Numbered from the stretch's first letter, positions 9,404-19,760 are shown. The stretch: 20,704 bases of DNA from Parasitella parasitica (GCA_025201805.1 MU619271.1:115893-136596), one strand, 5' to 3'. Notes: generated from the letters alone by a model not told the origin. Program-made: numbers and translations.

Positions 9404-9926
9404 TTTTTTCTTTACAGATGAAAAAAAACAACCAAATTAACAGAGAGAGGGGGGTTGTAAACGGTCTGCGTGTGAATGACTACATTGAAATGAGAGCGTT
9501 TTGAGCCAATAAGAGGAGCTAATTGACATGAAGTTTGGAACATGCACAATCACCTAAGGTAACTCTATTGACATGCTGGATTCAATTGGTCTCGACAAAT
9601 ACGACTAATTGAAATTCGAGGGATGGAGAGACTGACCAAATTGGGAATACCGGCCAAAGAAAAGATATTTTATATACCAGCTTTGTCCTGCCAGGTAAAA
9701 TGTATAAAGATACTTTAATATATCTGTGCTGCAATACGATACACAAATCAAGAAAAAAAACTTTAAGTTTACAAAATAAAAAAAAGATGTGATCACTGAA
9801 AGGGATTGCGCAATAAACGTCGCACTAGAATTAATGCATATTACCACAATATAAATATGGAAGGCAAGACCAGAGATCTTTTATTTTTTTTATTATTATT
9901 TTTTTCCAGCCTACACATCTCAGAAA
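9404..9926. promoter_or_regulatory. Shared divergent promoter of the bZIP and sulfate permease genes
   Basis: A 523-bp gap between two divergently starting genes. CCAAT words occur on both strands (CCAATAA near 9507; CCAATTG on the minus strand near 9583). A G-rich stretch near 9445-9453 includes AGGGG (a stress-element-like word). A pyrimidine-rich tract ending in CCAG at about 9890-9909 could be the acceptor of a 5'-UTR intron of the permease. All of these are motif matches only. Confidence 0.5.
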
Positions 9927-12324
9927 ATGTCTGATCCAGGTCATACTACTGCTGCACGTTCGTCGCAGCATGCAGCAGACATTATCATTGATTACGAACA
10001 AGATGATTATAGAAAGCAGAGCCAGGAATTCTTTCAAAACTTACCTCATTACATTCAAGAGTACTTTATTGGCCTATTCCCAATTGCTTCCTGGATTCAT
10101 CGCTACAATCTTCAATGGCTTATTCGTGATCTGATCGCTGGTGCCACGGTGGGTGTTGTGATTGTTCCTCAGTCCATGGGCTATGCAAAGATCGCCCAGC
10201 TTCCCGCCCAATATGGTCTATATACCGCCTTTGTTGGGTTGTGCGTTTATTGCTTATTTGCCACATCTAAAGACATTAGCATTGGCCCTACAGGTAAGAA
10301 ATAAAATAAAAAATGATTATTGTGTACCCTGACTAACCTGCAATATCCTAGCTGTCATGTCTTTGCTTGTGGGTCAAACTGTTACCAAAATCACTGCTGA
10401 ATATGACACAATTACCGGGCCCCAGATTGCTGTTGCCCTCTCCTTGTTGACAGGTGCTATTGCCATGTTCATAGGCCTCGTTCGCCTGGGCATTCTAGTT
10501 GATTTCATTCCCGGCCCTGCCATTGCTGGTTTTATGACAGGCTCTGCTATCACCATTTCGATCGGCCAATGGCCCAAGCTTTTCGGAATCAAAGGTATCA
10601 ATACCCAAGATTCGTCCTACCTCATCTTTGGCAACTTCTTCAAAAACTTGCCCAACACCAAATTAGATGTCGCCTTTGGTCTTAGTGGTCTGGTATGGCT
10701 GTACGGTGTTCGCTACGGCTGTACCTGGTTAGGGAAGCGCTATCCCAAATATGCCAATCACTTTTTCTTCCTCAGTATCATGCGTAATGGCGTGCTTGTC
10801 ATCTTTGGCACTTTGATTGCCTTCTTGATCAATATCGGTAAATCCACAAGCCCTATTAGTATTCTCAAGACTGTGCCTGCTGGTTTCCAAGCTATGGGCG
10901 TCCCTCATGTTTCCACTGATCTCATTTCTGCAGTCGCCAGCTCTTTGCCGTCTGGCGTCATTATTCTCGTTCTTGAGCATGTTGCTATTGCTAAATCCTT
11001 TGGCCGCATTAACGATTACTCCATTGATCCTAACCAAGAAATCATTGCTATTGGGTTTACAAATATCTGGGCTTCCTTCTTTGGCGCTTATCCCTCCACT
11101 GGCTCCTTTTCTCGCACTGCTATCAAAGCTAGATCTGGCGTAAAGACACCTATTGCTGGTATATTCTCTGGTTTGGTTGTTATCCTCGCCCTGTATGCGC
11201 TTACGCCTGCCTTTTACTTTATTCCTGATGCTACTTTGGCTGCGGTAGTGATCCATGCTGTGTCTGATCTTGTCTCTGGTCCTGCGTATGTCAAGCGTCT
11301 AGCAAAGGTCTCTCTTTGGGAGCTTTTCGTATTTGTTGCTGGTGTCATTATCACATTCTTTACGACTGTAGAATATGGAATCTACGCATCGGTTGGTCTC
11401 TCCATTGTCATTCTTCTATTCCGCATTGCTCGTCCCCGTTTCTGGAGTCTTGGTCGCATTCCTCTGTCCTCGACAACATCTGCCCCTATTTGCGATGGCA
11501 AAGACTCTCACAGCGAGCAGCAATACTTGTACGTTCCTCAAAACCATCCTACGCTTGGTAAGCTTGTGGAAGACCTCCCTCCCGGCATCCTCATGTGCAG
11601 GATTGATGAATCATTTACATACCCCAATTCTGGCTTTATCTCTGACAGAATCATTGCCCACTGCAAAAAACATACCCGCCGTCATCAGCAGTTTGTCTCC
11701 AAGGGTGATCGTGCATGGAATGACGATGCCAATCCTATTCGCGATGCGGAGCGTGCTTCGCTGCCTCGTTTGCATGCTTTGATCATCGATTTTGCTTCTG
11801 TCAATCGCCTGGATTCCAGTGGTTTGCAAGCTATTGTCGACGCACAGAACGCGCTCAATCGCTACGCTGGCCAGCACGTTGAGTTCCACTTTTCCAACAT
11901 CTTGCACCCTGCAATCCGCCGTTCCCTGATTGTCTCTGGTTTTGCTAACCAACCACGCTCTGGCTTTGAAGATGAGCAAGGTGAAAGTCAAGTGAAAGAG
12001 GTCTTGCCTATTGTGCCCGTGTCTAAAGACGGCCCTCTGCAGCGCCAGATTACGGTTGCCACCGAAGCTCCTCTCCAAGAAGATATTGAACAAGCCATCG
12101 AGACTTATGATGCGTATGACAAAAAGCTTGATTTCGACATTGGTTCTGATGAAGAAAGCGTCAAAACTGCTCATTCAATTCCATTGCCCCGTGATCGCTA
12201 TCCCTTCTTCCACTGGAGTGCGGATGAGGCTGTAAGGACTGCTTCAAAAACCTTGGTCTATCGTCCTAGCGGAGATTCTGAGCCGCAAGCTCCTTCTGCT
12301 GGCGTTGCGGAAGCGCATCATTAA
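9927..12324 (+). CDS. SUL1: SulP-family sulfate permease with STAS domain (2 exons)
   Basis: A plasma-membrane sulfate uptake transporter of the SLC26/SulP family, like fungal SUL1/SUL2 and CYS-14. Exons are 9927-10293 and 10352-12324; 779 residues. The 58-nt intron has donor GTAAGA, a CTAAC branch word near 10332 and a CCTAG acceptor, and joins within GPTAVMSLLVG. The SulP start region is clear (IVPQSMGYAKIAQLPAQYGL, then YTAF), followed by many hydrophobic segments (family norm 10-14) to about residue 490. The STAS domain spans about 530-655 with LPPGILMCRIDESFTY and IDFASVNRLDSSGL. The C-terminal tail of about 120 residues is hydrophilic. The length is usual for fungal members. The start ATG has A at -3, and no in-frame upstream ATG was seen. 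Whether sulfate or a related anion such as molybdate is carried cannot be read from the sequence. Confidence 0.94.
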
Positions 12325-12412
12325 GAAACAAACAATGCCACAACTTTTATATATTCTACTCTACCTTTTACACATGTATATCATTTTCAATAATTACCAC
12401 GTGCAGCACTAC

Positions 12413-12442
12413 AAAAAAAAAAACACACACACAGACACACAC
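12413..12442. repeat. Poly(A) plus CA-repeat microsatellite
   Basis: Eleven A residues run into a short (CA)n tract with one G interruption, between the converging permease and ATG10 genes. Confidence 0.85.
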
Positions 12443-12474
12443 TTTAATATATTTTGCATTACTCTACTCGATCT

Positions 12475-12480
12475 AATAAA
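12475..12480 (+). terminator. Candidate polyadenylation signal for the sulfate permease
   Basis: AATAAA about 150 nt past the permease stop and only 20 nt from the ATG10 stop on the other strand. Convergent transcripts may therefore overlap here. Confidence 0.35.
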
Positions 12481-12500
12481 ACTAGTTTGCATACTTGCTC

Positions 12501-13132
12501 TCATTGAAACATTCTAGTTGGTACACTGCATTTTACAATTGGGCCGTAAACAGACAGCCACACCTTGATGTAGTCCGGTTGATCGAAAGCCATTGTTTCC
12601 ATCAAGCTGCGCGTATCGCAGGGATGGACATACCAATATGGCACACCCAGGATGGGATGGTCGTTTTGAGTTATAACAGCGTCTTGGTAGAGATTGGGAA
12701 CGACATATTGGAATATTTCCTGGTAAGACAATGGGGAGCCGTCCGAAAAGGACGCTGTAAAATAAATGACAGGCACTTGGTAACTAGAGGAGTAGACGAC
12801 ATGATGTTCAAGCTGGACAATCTCGGCAGACTCCTGTGCGATGCAGCCTTCGTCGTCATCTTCAACCGCACCCATAATGGAGATGTTGTCAATATCTACA
12901 TTGGCCGGTCGCTGTGGTACGGGTAGGCATATTCTGCGTCTTGAAAACGACTGCTTCAACTGCATGAAACAGTGAATATCACGATTCATTGCACACTGTT
13001 GGGCATCACACTTACAATAGTCTGTGTTGTTTCAATCTCCCACTTTGCTGCCCCCTTCGAGCACGAGTTGATTTCATTGCAAAATTTATTCAAACAAGAT
13101 TCAAATTCAAGGCGGCTGGATATGATGGACAT
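12501..13132 (-). CDS. ATG10: Autophagy E2-like conjugating enzyme Atg10 (2 exons)
   Basis: Atg10 transfers Atg12 to Atg5 during autophagosome formation. Exon 1 is 13132-13016 (39 residues) and exon 2 is 12959-12501 (152 residues); total 191, within the family range. The 56-nt intron has GTAAGT and ATGCAG ends and phase 0. Family marks include the strand region HHVVYSSSYQVPVIYF with SFSDGSPLSYQEI after it, ITQNDHPILGVPYWYVHPC, and the closing YIKVWLSVYGPIV. The catalytic Cys is the C of HPC, residue 153 (codon at 12620-12618). An alternative unspliced start at 12989 would read through the intron and lose the N-terminal helix, so the spliced model is preferred. It shares a strand with, and starts 77 bp after, the secreted-protein gene. 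Confidence 0.93.
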
Positions 13133-13209
13133 TATTTTTAAAAAATAGATAAATAAAAGAAGAAGGGGGAGGGGAATAAATAGTTTTGTTCAATAACCGT
13201 AAAAAGGAG

Positions 13210-13982
13210 CTACAGGCTTAACGGCAGCGACGATATTTTGGCATCGAATTCGTCGTTTAGAGAGTATTCAACATCCACAAGCCAAGCCCGCAGCCAGGCC
13301 TCGACTGCCTTTGACTCGTTGGATTCGTGGCGAACTGTTTGCGCCCACTGTTGATCCACAAGTAGTTTCCAGATCTTTAGCACTGTACTAGTGGCCTTGC
13401 TTTTCTGGTTTTGGTAGTATACTTTTCGAATGATTCTACGAGACAAATCCTCGGGGTTCAGTATCAAGCCTAGTTGATGGCTTATACGCTGGTTGTATTC
13501 AATAATACCACCATCATAGCTTTCTAAAAGTGGCCGAATCGATGCAATCAAGCTGTCTTTGATGTGATGGCTCAGTTCTTCTTGCAAAGCAGCCATGAAG
13601 CTCTTTAGTGTTATACGGCAGTAATCTAGTCACTAGTTAGACTCCCGCTTGTTATACATATACATGCCTATAAAGTAATTGTACCTCTGCCGGCAAATTG
13701 CAATTCATGAATAGTCAGATAAGTTTCTGGTGCTGTTTCCATAATCTCGGAAACTGTATCATCGATCACCTGGTTGACTATCTTTCTATAGTAGGATTCT
13801 AATGCATTGATGTTGTTGTAAGTGTTTATATACGATGAGGGAATTTTCTTTGCAGAGGGCGTGCGATGGTGATAATCTAAACCGAAATACTGTTGTCCCT
13901 GCTGCTGCTGCTGCTGCTGAACCGGTATAGCAAGAATACAGCTTGTCAGTGCAAAGACGGCATAAATCGAGAAAAAAAGCAT
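13210..13982 (-). CDS. Small predicted secreted protein, unknown function (2 exons)
   Basis: Family not recognised. Exon 1 is 13982-13685 and exon 2 is 13625-13210; 237 residues in frame. The 59-nt intron has donor GTACAA and a CTAAC branch word about 8 nt before its CTAG acceptor. Residues 1-19 look like a signal peptide (hydrophobic core FFSIYAVFALTSCILA). A 7-residue Gln run encoded by seven CAG codons follows. The rest is predicted mainly helical, with segments such as LESYYRKIVNQVIDDTVSEI and AALQEELSHHIKDSLIASI, and a conserved-looking NPEDLSRRIIRKVYY. It has almost no cysteine after the signal peptide, so it is not a disulfide-rich effector type. There is no membrane anchor apart from the N-terminal hydrophobic stretch. 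It could be extracellular or retained in the secretory path. Confidence 0.8.
13899..13919 (-). repeat. CAG trinucleotide tract (7 units), poly-Gln
   Basis: Seven consecutive CTG on the plus strand, read as CAG (Gln) on the minus strand, directly after the signal peptide of the secreted-protein gene. Confidence 0.9.
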
Positions 13983-15456
13983 AGGTTTGTGGCAAACTTT
14001 GCAAAGGAGAGAAGGAAGAGAAGAAGAATAAGGGGAAAATCAGTTTTATAAGGCACAGTGCTTCTATCATGTAACACATGGCTCACAGTCTCCGCCTGTT
14101 TTGTGCACATTACGCTTCCTATAAAAGACACGGAACCTGCTGCAAGCAAGGCAAATGCTAGTAAAATTCAATACAGTTCAATAATCGAGCCTTAGCAAAA
14201 ATCACTTTGGTTAGAATAAGCTGTTACTATATCAGCTAAGCCTTGGGTTCCTTATTTTTTTTTTGCAAATGTAGGTTTCACCAATTAACAAAGAAATTCT
14301 TGTGGCGAGTTCAATTCTGAAGCTGGCCAGCTGGTGGTGTATCAAGTACACAACTTTCTTTTCGACGTTCAATTCTGTTGTAAAGCCAACACCATATTTG
14401 TTTGTCCATTGACTGAGGATTGAGGGAAAAAAACAAAAAACAAAACCTTTTGGTCTTTTTATTGAGTTGAAAACTAGCAAGCCGATCCCGATTAACAGAC
14501 AAGTCTGGCGCGTGGGGAAAAAGACCATCAAAGCACTGTACTACTTGAAAACGTTATTTTGCGTGTCTTTTTATTTTTACTTTTATCCATATAGGTTTGA
14601 TCAACAGGGGCAGGGTAGTGGATTTGTTCGACATTTTTTTTTCATTGATATCTCTAAAATCTATTTACTTGCAATACAATGCAAGTCCAACAGGTATACA
14701 CATTGTATAACTCTGCATTTAATACCTTTTGTAAACATGGCAAACACATGATTTATTATAGACCTCGAGTAATCCACGTCTAAAAGACCCTAGTTTGCAT
14801 AAATAATACCTAAAATGGTAATTCTGTGTCAAAATCAAGTATCTTCGATTAGTAAATCATTAGTATCTTACTGGAGATATAGTGCCTTTCCGTTCGATTC
14901 TCCCTTATAAAAACTCATGAAAATTGTCAAGAAGCAAAGACTTGGCGTGTGCAAAAAATGAATTTTTGTCAAAGATCTAGTAATTTGAGGTGTATAATAT
15001 TTTCTTGCATAACAACATTATGTTGGAATTTTCAACCCAATAATTGATTATCGCACATTCGGTCAGCTGTCATTTACAGTGATTCAGGTTTAGCCCAAAC
15101 AGAAAAGGTAGATTATTTATGCTTGATACTATAATTGAAAAAAATCTCTCAAAAAGATGGGTAGAATAAGCCATGTAATCAGGCGAAGGGATCACATTTT
15201 CATTACAACAGACTTTGAGCCAAAACTGTGTAGTGCTGACTGAAAAATTGAGATCTCATGTAAATCCCAACACGCTTTAAAGCAAACAGCCATCCCAACA
15301 AGCGATACTTACCCGGAAGTCATCACCAATTTTCTGACGAAATGTCCCAACATTTGCGGATCGGTGCATTATCCTTGACTACATGGTAGCATATCATATC
15401 TCGAGAAACAACTGCAATAACCTATAACAATTTCCTGAAACTATGTAGCCATCAAT
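13983..15456. other. Long intergenic region with no supportable gene
   Basis: About 1.5 kb of AT-rich DNA. The 5' flank of the secreted-protein gene lies at its left end. A 99-codon minus-strand frame at 14531-14232 has mixed composition and no known motif. A short minus-strand stretch near 15420-15320 gives about 32 protein-like residues and then stops. I see no tRNA, no terminal repeats and no convincing exon pairs. Confidence 0.6.
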
Positions 15457-15900
15457 CTATCTTTTCTTGGTAGGTTTCGGTTCTCTAACACCAACTGTGA
15501 ATAAACCAGAGGCATAGATAGCACCTGCAATAGAGGTTGTTTTGCCCCACCCATAACAATGGCGTGCGTTCCATTTTGGGGACCAAGCCCAGAGAGTTTC
15601 ATAGTGATGTCAAAAACAGACTCGCCAAGGAAACATACGCAATTCGTCAAGGGAGCTATGTTCCGAGTTTGTGAACATATCCTGTTGCAATACATATGGA
15701 CAACCAACTATTAAACTCATTGGCTGGTAGATGGACTTGATGAATTTTTTTTTTTTTTTTGAAAGACAAGGTTTTAGAATATCGCTGACAGCTAATCGTA
15801 TAGGAATCACTAGGCCATCATGAGATTTCAGAGCAGAATGCATTCCATGGCAATAAGCTTTGCAGCAAATTACCAAGTCAATCATCAGTCTATAAGGCAA
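15457..15900 (-). pseudogene. Gene relic in three frames, possibly Hsp70/HSPA12-like C-terminal part
   Basis: Protein-like text runs through three minus-strand frames. The first (about 15900-15650) includes SHDGLVIPIRLAVSDILKP and IYQPMSLIVGCPYVLQQ, with a 16-nt homopolymer (T on plus) between them. The second (about 15660-15550) includes LSGLGPQNGTHAIVMGG. The third (about 15540-15457) includes TTSIAGAIYASGLFTVG and ends in TAG after a Lys-rich tail. The order of a VGG-like strand, a PYVL helix and a GAIY..GL motif near the end recalls the actin/Hsp70 ATPase fold of HSPA12-type proteins, which many Mucoromycota carry in numbers. This is a weak resemblance judged by eye. Introns could explain one frame change, but I found no set that repairs all of them. 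Confidence 0.35.
15745..15760. repeat. Poly(T) run, 16 nt
   Basis: Sixteen T residues within the relic, reading as poly-Lys on the minus strand. Slippage here could have caused one of the frame changes. Confidence 0.9.
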
Positions 15901-16244
15901 CATACCAGGCTCTGTTTATGCCAAATGCAGTAGTATTACAAAAAACCTTGATTGTTTACAGGTTGCGCACAAGTAATAGCGTGAGAAAAATACTGTTAAT
16001 GGTGGAATAAAAACAAACCAGCAAAAAGACTCTAAAGGAGAGAATCGACCTTTATGAAAGACTATTGCCATACACTGCTATATTTGTAGGATCTTGCCAT
16101 TGAAGAGTGAGTGAGAAATTTTAGTCACAATTGACAATACATCCACTCTAATAAATCCCGCTGTATCCCGTCAAGTTTCTCTTCTCTCTTTCTTTTTGCA
16201 TTTCTTCCCTCCATTGCAACCTCTATTTCCCCTCATTTCAAGAG
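15901..16244 (+). promoter_or_regulatory. Upstream region of the threonine aldolase gene with a CT-rich leader
   Basis: About 340 bp without a gene. From roughly 16172 to 16240 the plus strand is strongly pyrimidine-rich (TTCTCTTCTCTCTTTC and similar), a feature often found just upstream of transcription starts or in leaders of well-expressed fungal genes. It ends immediately before the ATG at 16245. Confidence 0.5.
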
Positions 16245-17532
16245 ATGTCTCCACTCAGCACCAGCCGCAACACTGATAAGCCTTTTATTTTTGATTTAAC
16301 CAGTGATACTGCAACCATCCCAACCGATGAGATGTTTGACATCATGAGGGCTGCCAGCCGTGGCGATGATGTCTATCAAGTAAGCCGTTGCTCTTTCTCT
16401 GACACTCATTGATTCATTCTAAAATGCATTGCTGGTATATCTATAGACTGATGATGACTGCCAGGCCCTTGAGGACTATGTCGCTCAGCAGATGGGCCAT
16501 GAAGCCGCTCTGTTCTGTACCAGCGGCACTCTTTCCAATCAGCTTGGATTGAGATGTCTTTTGTTCCAGCCTCCTCATTCGGTATTGTGTGATTCTCGTT
16601 CTCATGTATTCAACTATGAGTGCGGCGGTATTGCATATCATTCGCAGGCCAGCGTCGTCCCTGTTGTCGCAAAGGGTACGTACATGACAGCTGCTGAAGT
16701 AGAAGCTCGTATCAATAAGGATACTCTATGTGGTGCCGTCACCAAAGGTGAGTCGTGAATTGGCCTCGCTAATGACATACATTGTGCTCTGACCACGAAA
16801 TCGATGGACATAGTTGTTTCTCTCGAAAACACCATGAATGGCACAATTATGCCCATTGAGGAGATTAAGAAGATCCATGACGTTGCCCGCGCCAACAATC
16901 TCAAGATGCATATGGACGGTGCTCGTCTGTGGAATGCTAGTCAAGCCAGTGGCACTCCATTGAGTGAATACGGCCAATACTTTGATACCGTTTCCATCTG
17001 CCTATCAAAAGGCGCAGGTGCCCCCATCGGGTCCATGCTGACTGGTACGAAAGAACTGATAGCTCGTGCTCGCCATATCCGTAAGATGATGGGCGGTGGT
17101 TGGAGACAAGCGGGCATGTTGGCAGTGGCAGCTCGTCATTGCATCAATACCGTAGTCCCTACTATGCCCGAAACACACGAGCTTACTCGTAAGCTTGCAG
17201 ACCATCTGGAGTCTCTTGGTGTCAAGCTTCTTTTGCCTGTCGATACAAATATGATATTCATAGATGTTTCCCGCACTGGACTCACTATTGCAGATCTAGC
17301 AGAGGCTCTCAAGACCAAGCATATCAAGATCTTTAGCAACACGGGCACAACAACCCGTCTTGTATTTCACTACCAAATCACGTCTCAAGCAGTGGACGAT
17401 TTCATGCAGGTTGCCAGTGACTTGGTTCAAACAAAGAAGAAGTCTGGATTTGTTCCACCTGCGCTTGGCGACTCTGGCGTAGAGACAATCGAACAAACAG
17501 CCGAATCTGCCTATCCTACTGCAACTGCTTAA
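16245..17532 (+). CDS. GLY1: L-threonine aldolase, PLP-dependent (3 exons)
   Basis: Cleaves L-threonine/L-allo-threonine to glycine and acetaldehyde, a route to glycine in fungi. Exons are 16245-16379, 16447-16747 and 16814-17532; 384 residues, in frame. Introns are 67 nt (GTAAGC) and 66 nt (GTGAGT). Fold-type I signs: FDLTSDTATIPTDEM near the start, GDDVY at 41-45, the CTSGTLSNQ cofactor loop at 69-77, His98 in SRSHVFNYE (stacks on the PLP ring in the family), HMDGARLWNA at 178-187 with Asp180, and the Schiff-base Lys211 in CLSKGAGAPIGS. The length is typical of eukaryotic low-specificity enzymes. The reading MDIVVSLENT beginning at 16804 includes the last 10 nt of intron 2 and is not the true start. 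An AATAAA at 17655-17660 probably serves polyadenylation. Confidence 0.95.
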
Positions 17533-17654
17533 AACAAAACACTTTGTATACATTGATGCCTTTGGGAAATAGAGACACTTCTTGATGTATATAATGTCCA
17601 TTCTCTTATTTTTTTTTCCTTTCATCTTGGAACAAATATAGTATAAACGTATTA

Positions 17655-17660
17655 AATAAA
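17655..17660 (+). terminator. Candidate polyadenylation signal for the threonine aldolase gene
   Basis: AATAAA 123 nt past the aldolase stop and 22 nt before the stop of the converging PH-SMP gene. Only 149 bp separate the two stops. Confidence 0.4.
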
Positions 17661-17681
17661 ATTGGTGTCGTTTTTTTTTTA

Positions 17682-19760
17682 TCACCTCGTAGTTAAATTA
17701 ATGTTGTTTTGCACTACATTGACTTCCGAGAGGCCAGTGCTTGGCAGTGATTTTGATCTTGACCTGGACGATGGTTGCCGCTGCTCTGATAGCAACAGCA
17801 TCTTTTTGCTGAGACGGACTGAATGCAGAGCGCTTTTGTTGTCGTGCGTTACATTTAAATGCTGATGTGCACAACTAATCGTAGTAGCCTGCACCGCGGA
17901 AGATTTATTTTGGCGGCACAGTAATTGTTGCGAGGCATTCAGAGAGTCAATTGAATGGTCTACGTTAGCAGCGAGTAACTGTTGCCGGTTATCGGCCTTT
18001 GTTTGCCTGTTGCTTGACGCAATGATGGTTGATTTCCCACGTTTTTTAGCTCTGGTGTGGGGGTGCTGATTAGATGTGATGACAGACTTCAGTGTCTGCT
18101 GCGACAGTGAATCTGACTCTATGATTTCGTTGCGATTTTCTGCTATTGTCACTTGCTCGTGAGTAGTTGCAGTCGTAGATAAGTTGGTGCTTCTTTTAAA
18201 CCATCTTTTTTTCATTGGGATTATCGCAGTCGACGACACACTAGTGCTGAGCGGCGGAAATGGATCTGCTGTAACCACCAGATCAGATGGCGACGAATAC
18301 AATTCAGGCAAAGAGTGGTAGGACAAGTTTGTTACACCCGAGTTCAAGGCTTTATTGACAGTTTCATCCTTGCCGAATATGCCACCAGCACCGCCCTCTG
18401 TTTGGAAGAACACCATGTCATCCATGTTTGGTAAAACCATGGTCTCTGTGAATATCTCCTCGATTTTGGTTTTGATGGCTTTACTGACGAGGGAGTAGCC
18501 TATTCTCTTCTCCCAAACAACAGGCTCTACCACCCATTCCATTTTAGGCTTCTTGTAAAACCCCATCCACGCACGGTTTGTAGGCGGCTCCTTGATTTTT
18601 ATCATCATTTTACCTTCGATTGACTTTAGCGTAATAGCCAGCACAAGGTCAATGCGGATAGGTGGCAATCGGTCAGAATACTTCCACTTTAACACTGTCT
18701 CTAATTCGACTCTGAAATGGCCGTCGTAGAATAGCTGAACGTCGCCAGTGTATTCTCCCTGAGGACTCAAGTGGATAAAGCGTGGCTTTGTGATTTGTGG
18801 TGCTGCGTGGCCTCCGTCGACTGATCTCAAAGAGATCTCTTCGAGAAATGGCGGCCTGCGAGCGTTCAATTTTTCGATTTTCTTCAAGATTTTGTTGTAA
18901 AAGAACGATTTAGTCCTGTCTGTTTTGTAAATGCCTAGAAAAATGCGTCCTAGTAGAGCATTGAACCATTGCAGTTCAAAATGGCTGGGATCACTATGGA
19001 TTGTTGATATCAAATGATTCATCGCATCTTGGTCAAACTGAGTTGAATTTTCAAGCGATCGTTGTAGGTCTTTTGTAGGCGGTTCTCCGTGCTGCGAAGA
19101 AGTGAGCTCAAGTTTGCTGGCCCTCAACAGAGCAATAAACCAATCTTCCTTGTCCACGCATCGATTGCAATGCAAGTAGTATTCCTGTTGTTGGTTTTCT
19201 TGGTACATATTGCTCATCTTTTTCTTTAATTGGATGCGGCTTGATTTCGAAAATAATTCATGGTCTTTGAGGCCATGAGGGTATACCTGAATCTGGTGAT
19301 TACTGACATTGATAACGCCTTTGCAGTCAAGCTGCAGCTCAGAATCATATAAATAAAGCGTGTTGAATTTCAGTACGGCAAAGTAGTAAAAGCTGTTGCT
19401 GCTATTATCTGCTGTCATTGACAGGTTATTGGAGCTATATTCTTCGTTTATTGTGGCAGTAGCTGTCTTGCCTCCACTTCCAGACAAGTAAGATTTGACA
19501 ATTCCTCCAATAGATGAGCCTTTGCTTGTAGCTTGAGCGTCTCTAATAACATGTAGCCATCCTACTTTATAGAATTGACTGTGTTCTACTAAATGATCTT
19601 TATGGAACTGCTGTTCAAGCGTGTCAGATGGTTGCTGTGCTGGATTGATTGCTGTGCTGCCAATATATTTGCTCAAGATATAGCAAATAATCAATATTAT
19701 GGGTATGAATGTGATTCCACCGACAACATAAGCAATACCCAGTGAAATATAATAGTTCAT
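17682..19760 (-). CDS. NVJ2: PH and SMP domain lipid-transfer protein, Nvj2/TEX2-like, 692 aa
   Basis: SMP-domain proteins of this type are ER-anchored and move lipids at contacts with the vacuole or Golgi. The sequence shows an N-terminal hydrophobic segment at about residues 4-31 (GIAYVVGGITFIPIILIICY), which fits an ER anchor. A PH-like region lies at about 66-216, split by a Ser/Gly-rich insert near 90-123 (YYFAVLKFNTLYLYDSE, then HCNRCVDKEDWFIALLRAS). The SMP domain is at about 258-455 (HFELQWFNALLGRIFLGIYK; LFYDGHFRVELE; LVLAITLKSIEGKMMIKIKE; WVVEPVVW). The C-terminal 235 residues are Ser/Thr/Lys-rich and disordered-looking. There is no intron. The start ATG is preceded by a CA-rich leader. 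Order and length match yeast Nvj2 and animal TEX2 SMP proteins; lipid choice and contact site are inferred from the family. Confidence 0.88.
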   Translation of the reverse strand: MNYYISLGIAYVVGGITFIPIILIICYILSKYIGSTAINPAQQPSDTLEQQFHKDHLVEHSQFYKVGWLHVIRDAQATSKGSSIGGIVKSYLSGSGGKTATATINEEYSSNNLSMTADNSSNSFYYFAVLKFNTLYLYDSELQLDCKGVINVSNHQIQVYPHGLKDHELFSKSSRIQLKKKMSNMYQENQQQEYYLHCNRCVDKEDWFIALLRASKLELTSSQHGEPPTKDLQRSLENSTQFDQDAMNHLISTIHSDPSHFELQWFNALLGRIFLGIYKTDRTKSFFYNKILKKIEKLNARRPPFLEEISLRSVDGGHAAPQITKPRFIHLSPQGEYTGDVQLFYDGHFRVELETVLKWKYSDRLPPIRIDLVLAITLKSIEGKMMIKIKEPPTNRAWMGFYKKPKMEWVVEPVVWEKRIGYSLVSKAIKTKIEEIFTETMVLPNMDDMVFFQTEGGAGGIFGKDETVNKALNSGVTNLSYHSLPELYSSPSDLVVTADPFPPLSTSVSSTAIIPMKKRWFKRSTNLSTTATTHEQVTIAENRNEIIESDSLSQQTLKSVITSNQHPHTRAKKRGKSTIIASSNRQTKADNRQQLLAANVDHSIDSLNASQQLLCRQNKSSAVQATTISCAHQHLNVTHDNKSALHSVRLSKKMLLLSEQRQPSSRSRSKSLPSTGLSEVNVVQNNINLTTR

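Noticed and set aside
10729-11256. 175-codon minus-strand frame inside the sulfate permease
   Set aside because: Shadow of the permease coding sequence, rich in Ser, Arg and Asn as expected for antisense of a membrane protein, with no recognised motif.
11611-12174. 187-codon minus-strand frame opposite the STAS region
   Set aside because: Lies wholly antisense to the conserved STAS domain; no independent evidence.
14232-14531. 99-codon minus-strand frame
   Set aside because: No domain, no splice partners, and composition like translated AT-rich DNA; not enough to call a gene.
14880-14905. A tRNA B-box-like word (GTTCGATTC) near 14886-14894
   Set aside because: No matching A-box or cloverleaf could be drawn from the surrounding bases.
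15320-15422. About 32 open codons on the minus strand resembling a transposase strand segment
   Set aside because: Too short, no catalytic Asp/Glu pattern, no terminal repeats, and stops on both sides. It may be chance or another small relic.
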